Origin: Ga0077555 sp964500805
GTDB taxonomy: Bacteria > Pseudomonadota > Alphaproteobacteria > Rhizobiales > Hyphomicrobiaceae
NCBI GenBank assembly: GCA_964500805.1
Contig: CAZCQH010000021.1
Span: 1-64,000, forward strand
DNA length: 64,000 nt
Reading direction: 5' to 3'
Part shown: in pieces, positions 36,324-45,802 of the stretch
Numbering within the stretch: the stretch's first letter is position 1
Layout: the number at the start of each line of letters is the position of its first letter
Translations under genes and position numbers: made by a program
Notes under the pieces: model-generated
Seen by the model: the letters and a program-made list of their open reading frames with translations, nothing else
Told to the model about the DNA's origin: nothing
Database searches by the model: none

Positions 36324-36475
36324 GCCGCTGCCTTTGGTGATTGCCTCTTGCTGCAAGTGATAACGGAGCACAGCAGGCGCAAAGCGACAAGCGCAGAGCG
36401 CGCTGCGTCGGCCCTAAGAGCGAAACAAGAGGGCGCATGAATGCGGATTCGAGGTCAGAAATCGCGCCAGTCGCA

Positions 36476-37843
36476 TTACCCCCGAAACGCGGCAGTGCGC
36501 TCGTGGTAAGCGGTTGCCCGCTGGAACGCATGGCCGAGGCGGAAGGCCGTCGTCTCGTCGAACCAGGGCGCTGAGATCTGCATGCCGAGCGGCATTCCGT
36601 CGGCATCGAAGCCGCAGGGAACAGAAAGCGTCGGCACACCGGCGCTCGCCCAGCAGAATGTGTATCGCGTGATCTTGCGCACGGTCTGGAACCAAGCCTC
36701 GCCTTCGAGCCCCATCTGCGCTTTAGGCGCTCCAAACGGCACCGCTGGCGTCAGAATTGCATCGCACCTGCCGAACACCTGCCGCAACCGGTGCTTGAAG
36801 CCTTCGTTCCAACGCAGCGCCGCCGCATATTCGTGTCCCTTCACCTCGCTGCCGAGCATGGCGCGCGTGTAAACATCTCGGCCGAAGTCGCCGGGACGGG
36901 ATTGCAGCCGCTCCTTGTGCACGTTGTAGGCATCCGACAGTACGACTTTGAACGCGATGTGCTCCTGGCTCTTCTCCACGTCTCCGAGATCCACTTCGAC
37001 GATCTCGACACCCGCCGCCTTGAAAACGCGGATTGCCTCCTCCATGGCCTGTGACAGCTCGGGCGCCAGGTCGTCGAAAAACCAGCGGCGCTGAATGCCG
37101 ATACGAAGTCCCTTAACCGGCCGCCCGAGCACGCCGAGCACGTTCGGGACCGGCTGATCCTCGGACATGGGGTCCTCCGGATCGTATCCGGCGATCACCG
37201 TGAAGATGCGCGCGACGTCGGCAACGCGTCGCGCCATGGGCCCGCATGTGTCGAGCCATTGCGAAACCGGGATCGTACCCCGATTGGAAATGCGCCCGAT
37301 CGTCGGCCGCAATCCGGCAACGCCACAAAACGCTGACGGTATCCGGATTGATCCCCCGGTATCGGAGCCGATCGAGCCTTTGCACATTTGGGCGGCGAGC
37401 GAAGCTCCGGAGCCGCCGCTGGAGCCACCGGGCACGCGGGTCGTATCCCATGGATTGCGCACAGGCCCATAGTGCGTGCTCTGGCTCGTCGGCCCGAAGA
37501 CCCACTCGTGCAAGTTAGCCTTTCCGACGATGACTGCGCCTGCCGCCTTCAGCCGCTCGACGATCAGCGAGTCGCGATTGGCCACATTGCCTTTCAAAAT
37601 CTTCGAGGCAGCCGTTGTCTCAACACCAGCCATGTCGATGCAATCCTTTACCGACATGGTCATGCCGGCCAATAGCCCGCACCACTCGCCCTTGGCCTCG
37701 CGTCGGTCGATCGCGGCTGCCGTCTCCAGCGCATAATCAGCCGTCACCGCGAGCATTGCCTTGGTCGCTGGATTCCAGCGTGCAATCTCGGAGAGCGCCG
37801 CCTTGGCACGCTCAGTCGCGGTGAAGGCGGGGGATGAGGACAT
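36476..37843 (-). CDS. amidase signature family hydrolase
   Basis: A 455-residue amidase-signature enzyme hydrolysing an amide bond. The Ser-cisSer-Lys triad is visible: Lys ~66 in MTMSVKDCIDM, the cis-Ser in the glycine/serine loop VPGGSSGGSGASLAA, and the nucleophile in GSDTGGSIRIPSAFCG. FGPTSQSTHYGPVRNPWD is also typical. It resembles GatA and AtzE-type enzymes, but no gatB or gatC is present and the substrate is unknown. It lies 152 bp upstream of the MFS gene on the same strand. Confidence 0.92.
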   Translation of the reverse strand: MSSSPAFTATERAKAALSEIARWNPATKAMLAVTADYALETAAAIDRREAKGEWCGLLAGMTMSVKDCIDMAGVETTAASKILKGNVANRDSLIVERLKAAGAVIVGKANLHEWVFGPTSQSTHYGPVRNPWDTTRVPGGSSGGSGASLAAQMCKGSIGSDTGGSIRIPSAFCGVAGLRPTIGRISNRGTIPVSQWLDTCGPMARRVADVARIFTVIAGYDPEDPMSEDQPVPNVLGVLGRPVKGLRIGIQRRWFFDDLAPELSQAMEEAIRVFKAAGVEIVEVDLGDVEKSQEHIAFKVVLSDAYNVHKERLQSRPGDFGRDVYTRAMLGSEVKGHEYAAALRWNEGFKHRLRQVFGRCDAILTPAVPFGAPKAQMGLEGEAWFQTVRKITRYTFCWASAGVPTLSVPCGFDADGMPLGMQISAPWFDETTAFRLGHAFQRATAYHERTAAFRG

Positions 37844-38211
37844 GCGCAGCTCCTGCGGGGCGTTATTTCAGGCTTGGCGGCATCGTCACAGCCCGGTTCG
37901 GCCGATGTCAACTGAAGGCCCGCCGCCGATCCGCAAAATGAGCAGATTCTTGGCCCTGGCTTAAGGTCATTGCGAGCATCCTATCAGCCTCTGAACGTGG
38001 CTCTTGAAGCACTGCGGGAGCAAAAATGCTGATCACAGACGATTCAGATTGAGTCGGACGTGGCAGGGCAATAGTCGTATCTGCAGCCGACGTTTGAGAA
38101 CGGCAAGAGTGCACTGGGCGGGATTGCGGTCAGTTCGAGCCAAGCCGGTCGGCACGGACCACCTGAAACCCATGCGGGCCTGCGGGCGCAACAAGAAGCT
38201 TCGGGGTGAGT
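37844..38211. other. intergenic stretch, nothing recognised
   Basis: 368 bp between the divergent amidase gene and the peptidoglycan-binding-like gene. Short open frames on both strands have no family features. The only evident element is the GGGG preceding the start at 38212. Promoters for both genes are expected here but were not identified. Confidence 0.45.
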
Positions 38212-39285
38212 ATGCGTTTGTTGACGGGCATTGCGTTGGCCTTGGCTGGACTCGGCGCCACAGCCTACTTCGGAATTGCCACCGAGAACGACAAAGTGGC
38301 GGTCGACCGCCTCGCTGCGCTTGTCAGGATTGCAGCGGAGAGCTCGCGCCCTGCCCAGCGCGCCAGTGAGTTGCGGCAGGAGAAGGTCGCGGCCGCGATG
38401 AAATCAGATGCGGCCCAGCCAGACCCGCGTCAACCTATGTCGGACCCGCAACTTGGGCCGCCTGCAGTTCTGCCGGATACCCAGCCCGCCCAGATGCTGC
38501 AGGCCCCGATCAAGGGCTTGGTTGGAGACGCTGGGACAATGCCGATTCAGCGACCGTTCGGCATGGCAAAGCCCGAAGACGACCGCTCGCGCCGTGAATT
38601 GGCTCGTTCCATCCAGACCGAACTGAAGCGGGTCGGCTGTCTGGAGGGGGAGGTGGACGGCATTTGGACTGGCAGTGCCATGCGCGCCATGAAGTCGTTC
38701 ACTGAGCATGTCAACGCCAGCCTGCCGACCGAAGAGCCTGATTATATTCTGCTCACGCTACTGCAAGGCCATTCTGCCAAGGCCTGTGGCAAGGAATGTC
38801 CAGCCGGCCAGGTGATTGCAAACGATGGCCGCTGCCAGCCGCGCGCAATCGTGACGGCCGCGAGCCGGGGAATTGTACCGCGTCAGTCGAAGTCGCAGAC
38901 CGCTGCGATGCCTTCCCAGGCTGCTGCGAACGTGGCCCTGGCGGCAGCGACAACACCGGCCAATTCTGGCGCTGTCTCAGCGGAGGTCGACTCGCCGCCA
39001 GCAGACGTAATCGCCGCAGCCGAGCCAACGAAGACCAAGGGTTCAGTGACGGCTGAGCTGGGAAAGCCGAATGCTGCAGCTGCAACGACGAAAAGGAAGC
39101 AAAGTCCGCTGGAGTCCCCTCCGCCTGCGTCTTCGACCCCTCGGTTTGTCCAACGATTTACGCCGCCCCAGCCTTCCTACTTGGGCCGCAATTCCTTGCC
39201 CGGGCCGACTGGCATTCGCGCAGGCTCTCTCCCCGGGCCTTCGCGGGCGATCCTGTTCCAGAACCTGGCACGATCAGCTCCATAA
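38212..39285 (+). CDS. exported peptidoglycan-binding-like protein with disordered C-terminus
   Basis: A 357-residue protein with an N-terminal hydrophobic signal or anchor (MRLLTGIALALAGLGATAYFG). Residues ~125-175 form a small domain, RSIQTELKRVGCLEGEVDGIWTG...AMKSFTEHVNA, resembling PG_binding_1-type repeats that occur in Hyphomicrobiales exported proteins. A two-Cys segment CGKECPAGQVIANDGRC follows. The remaining ~150 residues are Ala/Pro/Ser-rich and probably disordered. GTG 38206 is an alternative start. It precedes the sensor kinase by 94 bp on the same strand; whether they act together is unknown. Confidence 0.7.
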   Translation: MRLLTGIALALAGLGATAYFGIATENDKVAVDRLAALVRIAAESSRPAQRASELRQEKVAAAMKSDAAQPDPRQPMSDPQLGPPAVLPDTQPAQMLQAPIKGLVGDAGTMPIQRPFGMAKPEDDRSRRELARSIQTELKRVGCLEGEVDGIWTGSAMRAMKSFTEHVNASLPTEEPDYILLTLLQGHSAKACGKECPAGQVIANDGRCQPRAIVTAASRGIVPRQSKSQTAAMPSQAAANVALAAATTPANSGAVSAEVDSPPADVIAAAEPTKTKGSVTAELGKPNAAAATTKRKQSPLESPPPASSTPRFVQRFTPPQPSYLGRNSLPGPTGIRAGSLPGPSRAILFQNLARSAP

Positions 39286-39379
39286 GTCTGATACAGGGAG
39301 CAAATTTGGGCCTAAGCCCAGCCAGAGCTGCTGCGCTCGGCCTGGGTTTGATTTGACCTTGCCGAGACGAACAGGCTCC

Positions 39380-41437
39380 ATGGAACCTCGCGTATCGCGC
39401 GAGCTCGAGGAGGCCATGCAAGAGGGACCGACTTTCACCGAGGCGACAAGTCGTGAGCCTGTCGTTCGGCAGCCCGTTCCCCTCGTGCACCCGCACCCAC
39501 CGATTTTCCTGTCCAATGGGATGGCATTGGTTTGGGCGCTCGGCACGGCTGCGCTCTATTTTTTGGCGGCCCGGTCGGGCCTCTCCCTTCTACTGAAACC
39601 ATCGAATGTTGCGGTGTTCTGGCCCGCTTCAGGCGTCGGCGCCGGGTTGATGATCATGGCTGGGGCCGATCCGCGAGCACGGCTGGCCGTTGCCAGCGGC
39701 ATTTTCTTGGGAACTGCTGCCGCTAATCTGCTGGCGGACAGAAACCTGGCGCTTGTTGTCGTGTTCGGTCACTGCAACGCGTTCGAGGCGTTCTTGTTTG
39801 CAGGTCTGATAGGACGCGTCGCCGGGGCTCGGCAGCTTGCAAGCGTCCAAGGAACTATTTGGTTCTTGTTCTCAGCCGCTGCTTCGGCGGGCGCGATGGC
39901 CATTCTCGCTTCCGCGAGCTTGGTGTTGATGCGTCCGGCTTCGGGCCCGTTTTTTCGCATCTGGGTCGATTGGTGGGCGTCAGATGCGGTTGGTATCATT
40001 ATCTTTGCACCGCTGCTGATGATTATCGCCCGAGAGATGCGCGAACCTCGTGCGTACGCGTTCGACGCACCGCACGGTTTGTGGCCGCTTGTTGCGTTGG
40101 TGAGCGTTGCTGGCGCGATCTACCTGGCTTCGCACTACAGCCTTCCAGAATGGTCGACAGTTCCGGTCGCGGCCCTGTTTCCATTCTTGCTCTGGCTCGG
40201 CGCGCGCAGCCGTCCACTCGATGCAACGGCCGGCATTCTGATCGTTGGACTGATCGTGGTGTTTGCCACGATCAACGATTTGGGACCGTTCGGGGACAAG
40301 GAACAGCCGTGGCCAGAACGCATCTTGAACGCACGTATTACACTGGTATCCGTGGGTTTTTGCGGATTGTTGATGGTCGCGGTTTTCACCCAGCAGAGGT
40401 CCGCTGAGGCAATCTTGCGTGCAAACCAAGCCCGCGTTGATCGCCTGGCAGCATCCGCTCCGGGAATGATCTACTCATTTCATATCGCGAAAAACGGGTA
40501 TGCGACGATGCCGTACGCTTCGGCGGCAATCGGACATGTCCTCGGGACCACAGCCGAGACCGTCGCGAAGAACGGGCTCGCGCCATTTCGCAACATCAAC
40601 CCAGCGGACCGCGCTGCTTTCGACGCATCGGTTGCGCGCTCACGCGCGGAAATGAAGACGTGGATGGCGGAGTTCCGATATCTGCATCCGATACGCGGCG
40701 AAATCTGGATCGAAGGTCACGCGGCGCCTGTGGAGGAGGTTGACGGCTCCGTAACGTGGCACGGGTTCCTGCAGGATATTTCACAGCGCAAACGAGCGGA
40801 AGAAAACGTCAAGGTGCTGATGGGCGAAGTGAACCATCGGGCCAACAATCTGCTGAGTGTTGTGCAGGCGGTAGTATTCCATACTGCGCGCCAAGCGGTC
40901 GATCCGAAGCAATTCGCTGACGTGCTCGACAAGCGCATCGATGCCTTGGCCGCGAGCCATACGCTTCTCGTCGCGGGGCACTGGCAAGGCGTGCGCCTCG
41001 ACGAACTGGTCGAGCGGCAGCTTCTGTTCCTCGGCGACCTTGTGGGAACACGAATTGAGGTGAGCGGTCCAGTTGCTCTGCTGAAGCCTGCAGCGACGCA
41101 GGTCATCGGGATGGCGCTTCACGAACTCGCCACCAATGCTTTGAAGTACGGTGCAATATCCACTGCCCGTGGCCGCATCGGCATATCATGGTCGATCGCA
41201 GGCAAATTCGAGATGACGTGGCGGGAGCTCGATGGTCCGGCCGTGCCACCGCCACGCCACCACGGCTTTGGTTCTCGGGTGCTGCTCAACATGGCGAACC
41301 ACCAGCTTGATGCCGAGGTCCGGCTTGACTTCAGCGTCTCCGGTTTGACTTGGGTCCTGACGGCACCGATCGACCGGGTGCTGGAGAGCGAAGGGGAAGG
41401 GGAACCATCGATTGAGCCCTCAGGGAGTGTCGGCTAG
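39380..41437 (+). CDS. MASE1-PAS-HWE sensor histidine kinase
   Basis: A 685-residue membrane kinase. Residues ~45-330 form a MASE1-type sensor with about eight helices (NVAVFWPASGVGAGLMI, DRNLALVVVFGHCNAFEAF, RIWVDWWASDAVGIIIFAPLL). A PAS domain follows (~360-475, ending FLQDISQRKRAEENVK). The kinase core is of the HWE/HisKA_2 type: phospho-acceptor His in GEVNHRANNLLSVVQAV and ATP-binding N box in ALHELATNALKYGA. The ligand is unknown. The start is ATG 39380; ATG 39416 with GAGGAG close before it is an alternative. Its stop is immediately followed by a receiver gene, so a kinase-receiver pair is clear. Confidence 0.9.
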   Translation: MEPRVSRELEEAMQEGPTFTEATSREPVVRQPVPLVHPHPPIFLSNGMALVWALGTAALYFLAARSGLSLLLKPSNVAVFWPASGVGAGLMIMAGADPRARLAVASGIFLGTAAANLLADRNLALVVVFGHCNAFEAFLFAGLIGRVAGARQLASVQGTIWFLFSAAASAGAMAILASASLVLMRPASGPFFRIWVDWWASDAVGIIIFAPLLMIIAREMREPRAYAFDAPHGLWPLVALVSVAGAIYLASHYSLPEWSTVPVAALFPFLLWLGARSRPLDATAGILIVGLIVVFATINDLGPFGDKEQPWPERILNARITLVSVGFCGLLMVAVFTQQRSAEAILRANQARVDRLAASAPGMIYSFHIAKNGYATMPYASAAIGHVLGTTAETVAKNGLAPFRNINPADRAAFDASVARSRAEMKTWMAEFRYLHPIRGEIWIEGHAAPVEEVDGSVTWHGFLQDISQRKRAEENVKVLMGEVNHRANNLLSVVQAVVFHTARQAVDPKQFADVLDKRIDALAASHTLLVAGHWQGVRLDELVERQLLFLGDLVGTRIEVSGPVALLKPAATQVIGMALHELATNALKYGAISTARGRIGISWSIAGKFEMTWRELDGPAVPPPRHHGFGSRVLLNMANHQLDAEVRLDFSVSGLTWVLTAPIDRVLESEGEGEPSIEPSGSVG

Positions 41438-41785
41438 GTGCGTATCTTGGTCATCGAAGACGAAGCGTTGATCGCGGATCTTATTGCGGAGATCCTTAAG
41501 AATGCAGGGCATGAGATTGTTGGCCTCTGCGGCTCGCTCGCCAGAGCGGAAGTGGCCGTGGCAGAAGTCAGCATGGACGTCGCCATACTCGACGCCAATC
41601 TGCGCGGTGAGAGTACGGAGCATCTTGCAACTGACCTGCAACGCCGCGGTGTGCCGGTGATTGTCATTTCGGGGTACGAGCCCGCGGAACTCACGGGCGC
41701 TCTGTGCAACGCGCCGGCGCTCCGAAAACCGTTCTCGCCCGGCCGTTTAAGGGAGTTGCTAGATGGCGTTTGCCCCAGGGGCTGA
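41438..41785 (+). CDS. single-domain response regulator (receiver only)
   Basis: A 115-residue receiver domain starting at GTG 41438, directly after the kinase stop, so the two are translationally linked. The acidic pair is in VIEDEALIADL, the phospho-acceptor Asp in VAILDANLRGE, the Thr/Ser switch in VIVISGY and Lys in ALRKPFSPGRL. The small size and HWE-kinase partner resemble CpdR/FixJ-less receivers used in general stress or phosphorelay networks. There is no output domain. Confidence 0.9.
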   Translation: MRILVIEDEALIADLIAEILKNAGHEIVGLCGSLARAEVAVAEVSMDVAILDANLRGESTEHLATDLQRRGVPVIVISGYEPAELTGALCNAPALRKPFSPGRLRELLDGVCPRG

Positions 41786-41904
41786 TCCACGTCAACCAGG
41801 GGCCTTGCCGCGTGCAGGCAATAACCTCTAGGGTTGCAAAATAGAAAGCAAAATTGCTGGGCATGAGCATGAGACTCGAGAGTGCGAAGGGATGCCTGCG
41901 CGGG

Positions 41905-42249
41905 ATGAGAATCCTTGTTGTCGAAGACGAGGCCATGGCGGCCGATCTCATCAGTGTGAAGCTCGAGGAGCAAGGCGCCACGGTAGTGGGTCCCTCAAAC
42001 TCGGTTGACTCGGCACTGCGGAAATTGGAGACGGATCGTATCGATTTTGCGCTCGTCGATATGGTTCTGCGCGACCGTCCGGCCGACCCGCTGTTTCAAG
42101 CTCTCGCGGGTAGAGATATTCCCCACATTGTCATTACAGGCTACGCGGCACTTCCAACCAATGCCCCCGAGTCAGCAGTTCTGCAAATTATGAAGCCTAT
42201 CCAATGGGAGCTTCTATGGAAGGCTATGGCACCTTTTGCTCCTACTTGA
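41905..42249 (+). CDS. second single-domain response regulator
   Basis: A ~114-residue receiver domain with acidic residues in VVEDEAMAADL, phospho-acceptor Asp in FALVDMVLRDRP, switch Thr in HIVITGYA and Lys in LQIMKPIQ. It lies 119 bp after the first receiver and is only partly similar to it, so an old duplication is possible. The start is uncertain: ATG 41863 or 41869 would add up to 14 residues. A two-receiver output for one kinase is inferred from the order. Confidence 0.82.
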   Translation: MRILVVEDEAMAADLISVKLEEQGATVVGPSNSVDSALRKLETDRIDFALVDMVLRDRPADPLFQALAGRDIPHIVITGYAALPTNAPESAVLQIMKPIQWELLWKAMAPFAPT

Positions 42250-42347
42250 CTCTAGACGAGCGCCTTGTCTGCGTATATTGCTGATTTTCAAAGATCATAA
42301 CCGGTGAGGGAAAGCCGGGCTCGCATAGTCTTGGGGAAGAGGCGCGC

Positions 42348-43091
42348 GTGAATATTTACGAACACGAGAAGATTGTCCTTTTCATCGATGGCCCAAATCT
42401 CCACGCAACCGCAAAGGCCCTGGGTTTCGACGTCGACTATAAGCGGATGCTTGGCTTGTTCCGGCGTCAAGCGCGGCTGCTACGAGCATTTTACTATACC
42501 ACGCTGATTGAGCAGCAGGAGTATTCCTCGCTGCGTCCGCTCGTCGACTGGCTCGAGTACAATGGCTACTCGATGGTGACAAAGCCAGCCCGAGAGTTCG
42601 TGGATTCCCTCGGGCGCCGCCGCATTCGCGGTTCAATGGTCATCGAGCTGACCGTTCACGCAATGCAGCTTGCCGATCAATTCGACCACGCTGTGATATT
42701 CACCGGCGACGGTGACTTCCGAAGGCTCGTGTCGGCCCTTCAGCTGAAAGGTAAGCGTGTGAGCGTGGTGTCGACACTCGAGACACAGCCGCCTATGGTT
42801 GCCGATGAACTGCGCCGTCAGGCCGATGAATTCATCGATCTCGCCGATCTCGAGCCCGATATCGCGCGGGAGTTCTCCGATCGCAGGCCGATGCGATCAA
42901 GTGCTGACGTGGCGGGTGACGACCGGTCAGTGGATCGCCTGGACCGCTCGGACGAAGCGCTCCGCGAGACAGCCGAGGCGAGTGCTGGATCCTCATCGCA
43001 GGGCAGTGCATCAGGCGCACCCGCCAAGCCTGCGGTCAAAGTGACACGCGTCCGCACTCCGCGTTCGAGCAGCAGCACGTCAGGAAAGTGA
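42348..43091 (+). CDS. NYN-domain (LabA/DUF88-type) putative nuclease
   Basis: A 247-residue soluble protein starting at GTG 42348. Residues ~8-165 form a PIN-like NYN domain: IVLFIDGPNLHATAKALG with the first acidic residue, then YYTTL, and AVIFTGDGDFRRLVSALQLKGKRVSVVS carrying the DGDF acidic pair. Such proteins are annotated LabA-like or DUF88 and are thought to bind or cut RNA. The C-terminal ~75 residues are Ser/Arg-rich and low-complexity. It follows the receiver genes by 98 bp on the same strand. The role is unknown. Confidence 0.88.
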   Translation: MNIYEHEKIVLFIDGPNLHATAKALGFDVDYKRMLGLFRRQARLLRAFYYTTLIEQQEYSSLRPLVDWLEYNGYSMVTKPAREFVDSLGRRRIRGSMVIELTVHAMQLADQFDHAVIFTGDGDFRRLVSALQLKGKRVSVVSTLETQPPMVADELRRQADEFIDLADLEPDIAREFSDRRPMRSSADVAGDDRSVDRLDRSDEALRETAEASAGSSSQGSASGAPAKPAVKVTRVRTPRSSSSTSGK

Positions 43092-43171
43092 TGACGGCGT
43101 CGGTGAAGACACCACGGATTGAAGGCGCCAAATTGGCAAATCGGAGTTCGCGTGCTGGCCGAGTATGAGTG

Positions 43172-44086
43172 ATGATCGTCTCGGTCGGTGAATGCATGGT
43201 CGAGCTGGCCCGGGGGTCCGATGGCCGGTTCGGGCTGGCGTTCGGTGGCGACACGTTCAACACGGCCGTCTATCTCGCGAGAGCAGGTACCGCTGTCTCG
43301 TACGCGACCGCGCTTGGCGATGATCCCTACAGTGCTGGTATTGTCGCGCTGGCAACAGACGAAGGCATCGGGACGGAGCTGATCGAGATCATACTTGGTC
43401 GTATGCCCGGCCTTTACCTGATCGAGACTTCAGCCGCGGGCGAGCGCACGTTCCACTACTGGCGTGATCGGTCGCCTGCGCGTGAGCTTTTCGACGGCGC
43501 ATCTGATGACAGGATGGCGGTGGCGTTGAAGTCGGCCAAGCTCGTCTTCTTTTCGGGCGTAACGCTGTCACTCTATTCGGCTTTGGGGCTCGATCGCTTC
43601 GCTGCCGCACTTGCGGCGGCTCGCAGTGCCGGGGTCATGATTGCCATGGACGGCAATTACCGACCGCGCGGCTGGGCAGGCGATGATGCGCGCGCCCGTG
43701 CAACGTTCGAGCGATTCTGGCGGCTCGCCGATATGGCACTGCCGACGTTGGAAGACGAGACGATGCTGTGGGGTGACTCCGGCCCCGACACGGTGATTGC
43801 ACGATTGAAGCACCTGGGTGTCGCCGAGGTGGTGGTAAAGCAAGGTGCGGACGGGGCAACTTTCGAGTTTGAGCGTGAGCACCGGCACGTGCCCATCCCG
43901 GAACAGGTGGCTGCAATCGACACCACAGCCGCCGGCGACAGCTTCAATGCCGGATACATTGCAGCACGCATAAAAGGCGAGGCGCCGGCTGCTGCTGTGC
44001 TCGCCGGTCATCGCCTGGCTGGTGTTGTGGTCCAGCATCGAGGCGCTATCGCGCCGCGCGATGCAACTGCGGCCGTATTGCGCTGA
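43172..44086 (+). CDS. PfkB-family kinase, 2-keto-3-deoxygluconate kinase-like
   Basis: A 304-residue ribokinase-fold kinase. GECMVELARGSDGRFGLAFGGDTFNTAVYLARAG matches the KdgK N-terminus, and DTTAAGDSFNAGYIAARI is the catalytic signature (DTTAAGDSF is typical of KdgK). KdgK phosphorylates 2-keto-3-deoxygluconate in uronate or Entner-Doudoroff pathways. Substrate assignment rests on these motifs only. No eda or uronate genes are adjacent. ATG 43172 was preferred to the GTG three bases earlier. Confidence 0.85.
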   Translation: MIVSVGECMVELARGSDGRFGLAFGGDTFNTAVYLARAGTAVSYATALGDDPYSAGIVALATDEGIGTELIEIILGRMPGLYLIETSAAGERTFHYWRDRSPARELFDGASDDRMAVALKSAKLVFFSGVTLSLYSALGLDRFAAALAAARSAGVMIAMDGNYRPRGWAGDDARARATFERFWRLADMALPTLEDETMLWGDSGPDTVIARLKHLGVAEVVVKQGADGATFEFEREHRHVPIPEQVAAIDTTAAGDSFNAGYIAARIKGEAPAAAVLAGHRLAGVVVQHRGAIAPRDATAAVLR

Positions 44087-44092
44087 GCAGCA

Positions 44093-44506
44093 TCAGGCGA
44101 GCACGACGACGGGGAGCGTCAATTCCGCCGTCGCGATCTCGAAGGCGATCTTGACTGGCAATCCCAGCTTCAACACGCTGGCATCGGCTCCACGCAACTG
44201 CGCTTGCAGGCGCACACCTTCATCGAGCTCCACCGTGACCAGCGCGTACGGCAGCTCGGCCTTGAAGCCAGGGTGGAAGGGGTGGTGCGCCACCGTCCAG
44301 CTGTGCACCTTGCCGGTCCCCTTGCTGTCGACCCACGTCACCGCCATCGAGTGGCAATAGGGGCAGACGGGGCGAGGGTAGTGCCGCACCTTGCCGCAAT
44401 CGTTGCAGGCCTGGAGGCGCAGATTGCCCTGGCGCAGGCCGTCCCAATATGGCTGCGTGTCGGGGCTCGGCTCGGGCAGCGGCTTCAGATAGGTCGCGTC
44501 ATTCAT
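44093..44506 (-). CDS. DUF35 OB-fold/zinc-ribbon acyl-CoA-associated protein
   Basis: A 137-residue protein with an N-terminal rubredoxin-like zinc ribbon (LQACNDCGKVRHYPRPVCPYCHS) and a C-terminal OB fold. DUF35 proteins form complexes with thiolase-like enzymes, with the zinc ribbon and OB fold docking the acyl-CoA. It lies 15 bp after the thiolase stop on the same strand, so it probably assembles with that enzyme as a two-subunit unit. Confidence 0.92.
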   Translation of the reverse strand: MNDATYLKPLPEPSPDTQPYWDGLRQGNLRLQACNDCGKVRHYPRPVCPYCHSMAVTWVDSKGTGKVHSWTVAHHPFHPGFKAELPYALVTVELDEGVRLQAQLRGADASVLKLGLPVKIAFEIATAELTLPVVVLA

Positions 44507-44521
44507 GATCGGATCCTATCC

Positions 44522-45679
44522 TCAAGCCCGCGCCATGATCGCGATGGCACCATCGCCCATGTCGCCGTAGCCGGTAACGAGACCGACCTCGGCGTCCTTC
44601 ACCTGTGCCTTCCCCGCTTCGCCGCGCAATTGCCGGACAAGCTCGACGATGTGGTTCATGCCGGCCATGTGCGCCTGGGAGAGCAAGCCTCCGTGCGTGT
44701 TGATCGGCAGCGAGCCGCCGAGCTTGATGGCACCTGAGGCGACGAAGGGGCCGCCTTCGCCTTTCTTGCAGAAGCCCATATCCTCGAGCTGGCACATCAC
44801 GATGTAGGTGAAGCAGTCGTAGACTTCGGCGACATCGATGTCGCCATGCTTGACGCCGGCCATGCCGAAGGCGCGCGGGGCGGCCTTGGCGATGCCAAGC
44901 GTGGTGAGATCGGGGCGCTGGGTGATCGCCGACGGGGAGTCGGGGTGGCCCTCCGCGACCCCCAGCACCTTGATGCGCGGCTTGGCCAGATCGCGGGCGT
45001 GCTCCGCAGACGAGACGATGATCGCACAGGCGCCGTCGCTCTCGAGGCTGCAGTCGAAGAGGCGCAGCGGATCGGAGATCATGCGCGAGGCCTGATGGTC
45101 CTCGACGGTGAGCGGCTTGGTCATCATTGAGTTGCCATTGAGGATCGCATTGTGGCGCGTCGAGACGGCGATCTCGGCGAGCTGGCGGCTGGTGGTGCCG
45201 TAGAGCTCCATGTGCCGGCGCGCCATGGGCGCATAGAGCTGCGCCGGTGCGATGGCGCCTGAGGGCATCTCGAACTCGCCGATGATGCGGAACTGCGGCA
45301 TCTCGCGGACACGGCTGCCGATGCGCCCGCCAACGCCTGAGGAGCCGTTGCGCCCGAGCGGGATCAAGACGTGAGCGCAGACGCCGGCCTGGATCGCCGC
45401 CGCGGCGCACTGGATGCTCGCTACTGCGCTTGCGCCGCCGAGGGGCGTCACGGCCGAGAAACGCAGGTCCGGAATGCCGAAGCTGGTCACGAAGTCCTCA
45501 GCCACGACCGCCATGCTGCCGTAGACGATGATGCCGTCGATCTCCTGTGGTTTGAGGCCGGCATCGCGGATGGCGGCGAGGGAGGCCTCCATCTGCAGCG
45601 CCGCCACGCTTTTGCCGGACGCCTTGGAATATCTGGTCTCACCGACGCCCGTGACGGCGCATGTGCCCTGCAACGACAT
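44522..45679 (-). CDS. thiolase-family protein (SCP2/lipid-transfer type)
   Basis: A 385-residue thiolase-fold protein of the type paired with DUF35. Segments include AVTGVGETRYSK, IIVYGSM, GGASAVASIQCAAAAI (around the usual nucleophilic Cys), FDCSLESDGACAIIVSS, EVYDCFTYIVMCQLEDMGFC and NTHGGLLSQAHMAGMNHIVELVRQLRG. The member probably acts on a CoA thioester, as a condensing or cleaving enzyme. ATG 45679 has a GAGGGAGTGGGAG stretch before it, whereas the open frame continues much farther upstream, so this start was chosen. Divergent 123 bp away is a hydratase-like gene, suggesting a small acyl-CoA pathway. Confidence 0.92.
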   Translation of the reverse strand: MSLQGTCAVTGVGETRYSKASGKSVAALQMEASLAAIRDAGLKPQEIDGIIVYGSMAVVAEDFVTSFGIPDLRFSAVTPLGGASAVASIQCAAAAIQAGVCAHVLIPLGRNGSSGVGGRIGSRVREMPQFRIIGEFEMPSGAIAPAQLYAPMARRHMELYGTTSRQLAEIAVSTRHNAILNGNSMMTKPLTVEDHQASRMISDPLRLFDCSLESDGACAIIVSSAEHARDLAKPRIKVLGVAEGHPDSPSAITQRPDLTTLGIAKAAPRAFGMAGVKHGDIDVAEVYDCFTYIVMCQLEDMGFCKKGEGGPFVASGAIKLGGSLPINTHGGLLSQAHMAGMNHIVELVRQLRGEAGKAQVKDAEVGLVTGYGDMGDGAIAIMARA

Positions 45680-45802
45680 CGCTCCCACTCCCTCGTGATT
45701 GGCCCGGCGGGACCGCCGAATTCCGCGATTGCATGCTGCCATGAGCTTGGCCCATGCTGGACCGAGGAGCAACCGCCTCGCATGCAGAGGAGCCCCGAGC
45801 CC

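Noticed and set aside
37908..38369. Short frames in the amidase/peptidoglycan-binding gap
   Set aside because: No conserved features, no ribosome-binding site, and they overlap on opposite strands.
42246..42279. Possible promoter (TTGACT...TATATT) before the NYN gene
   Set aside because: Spacing of 22 bases is too long for a standard promoter.
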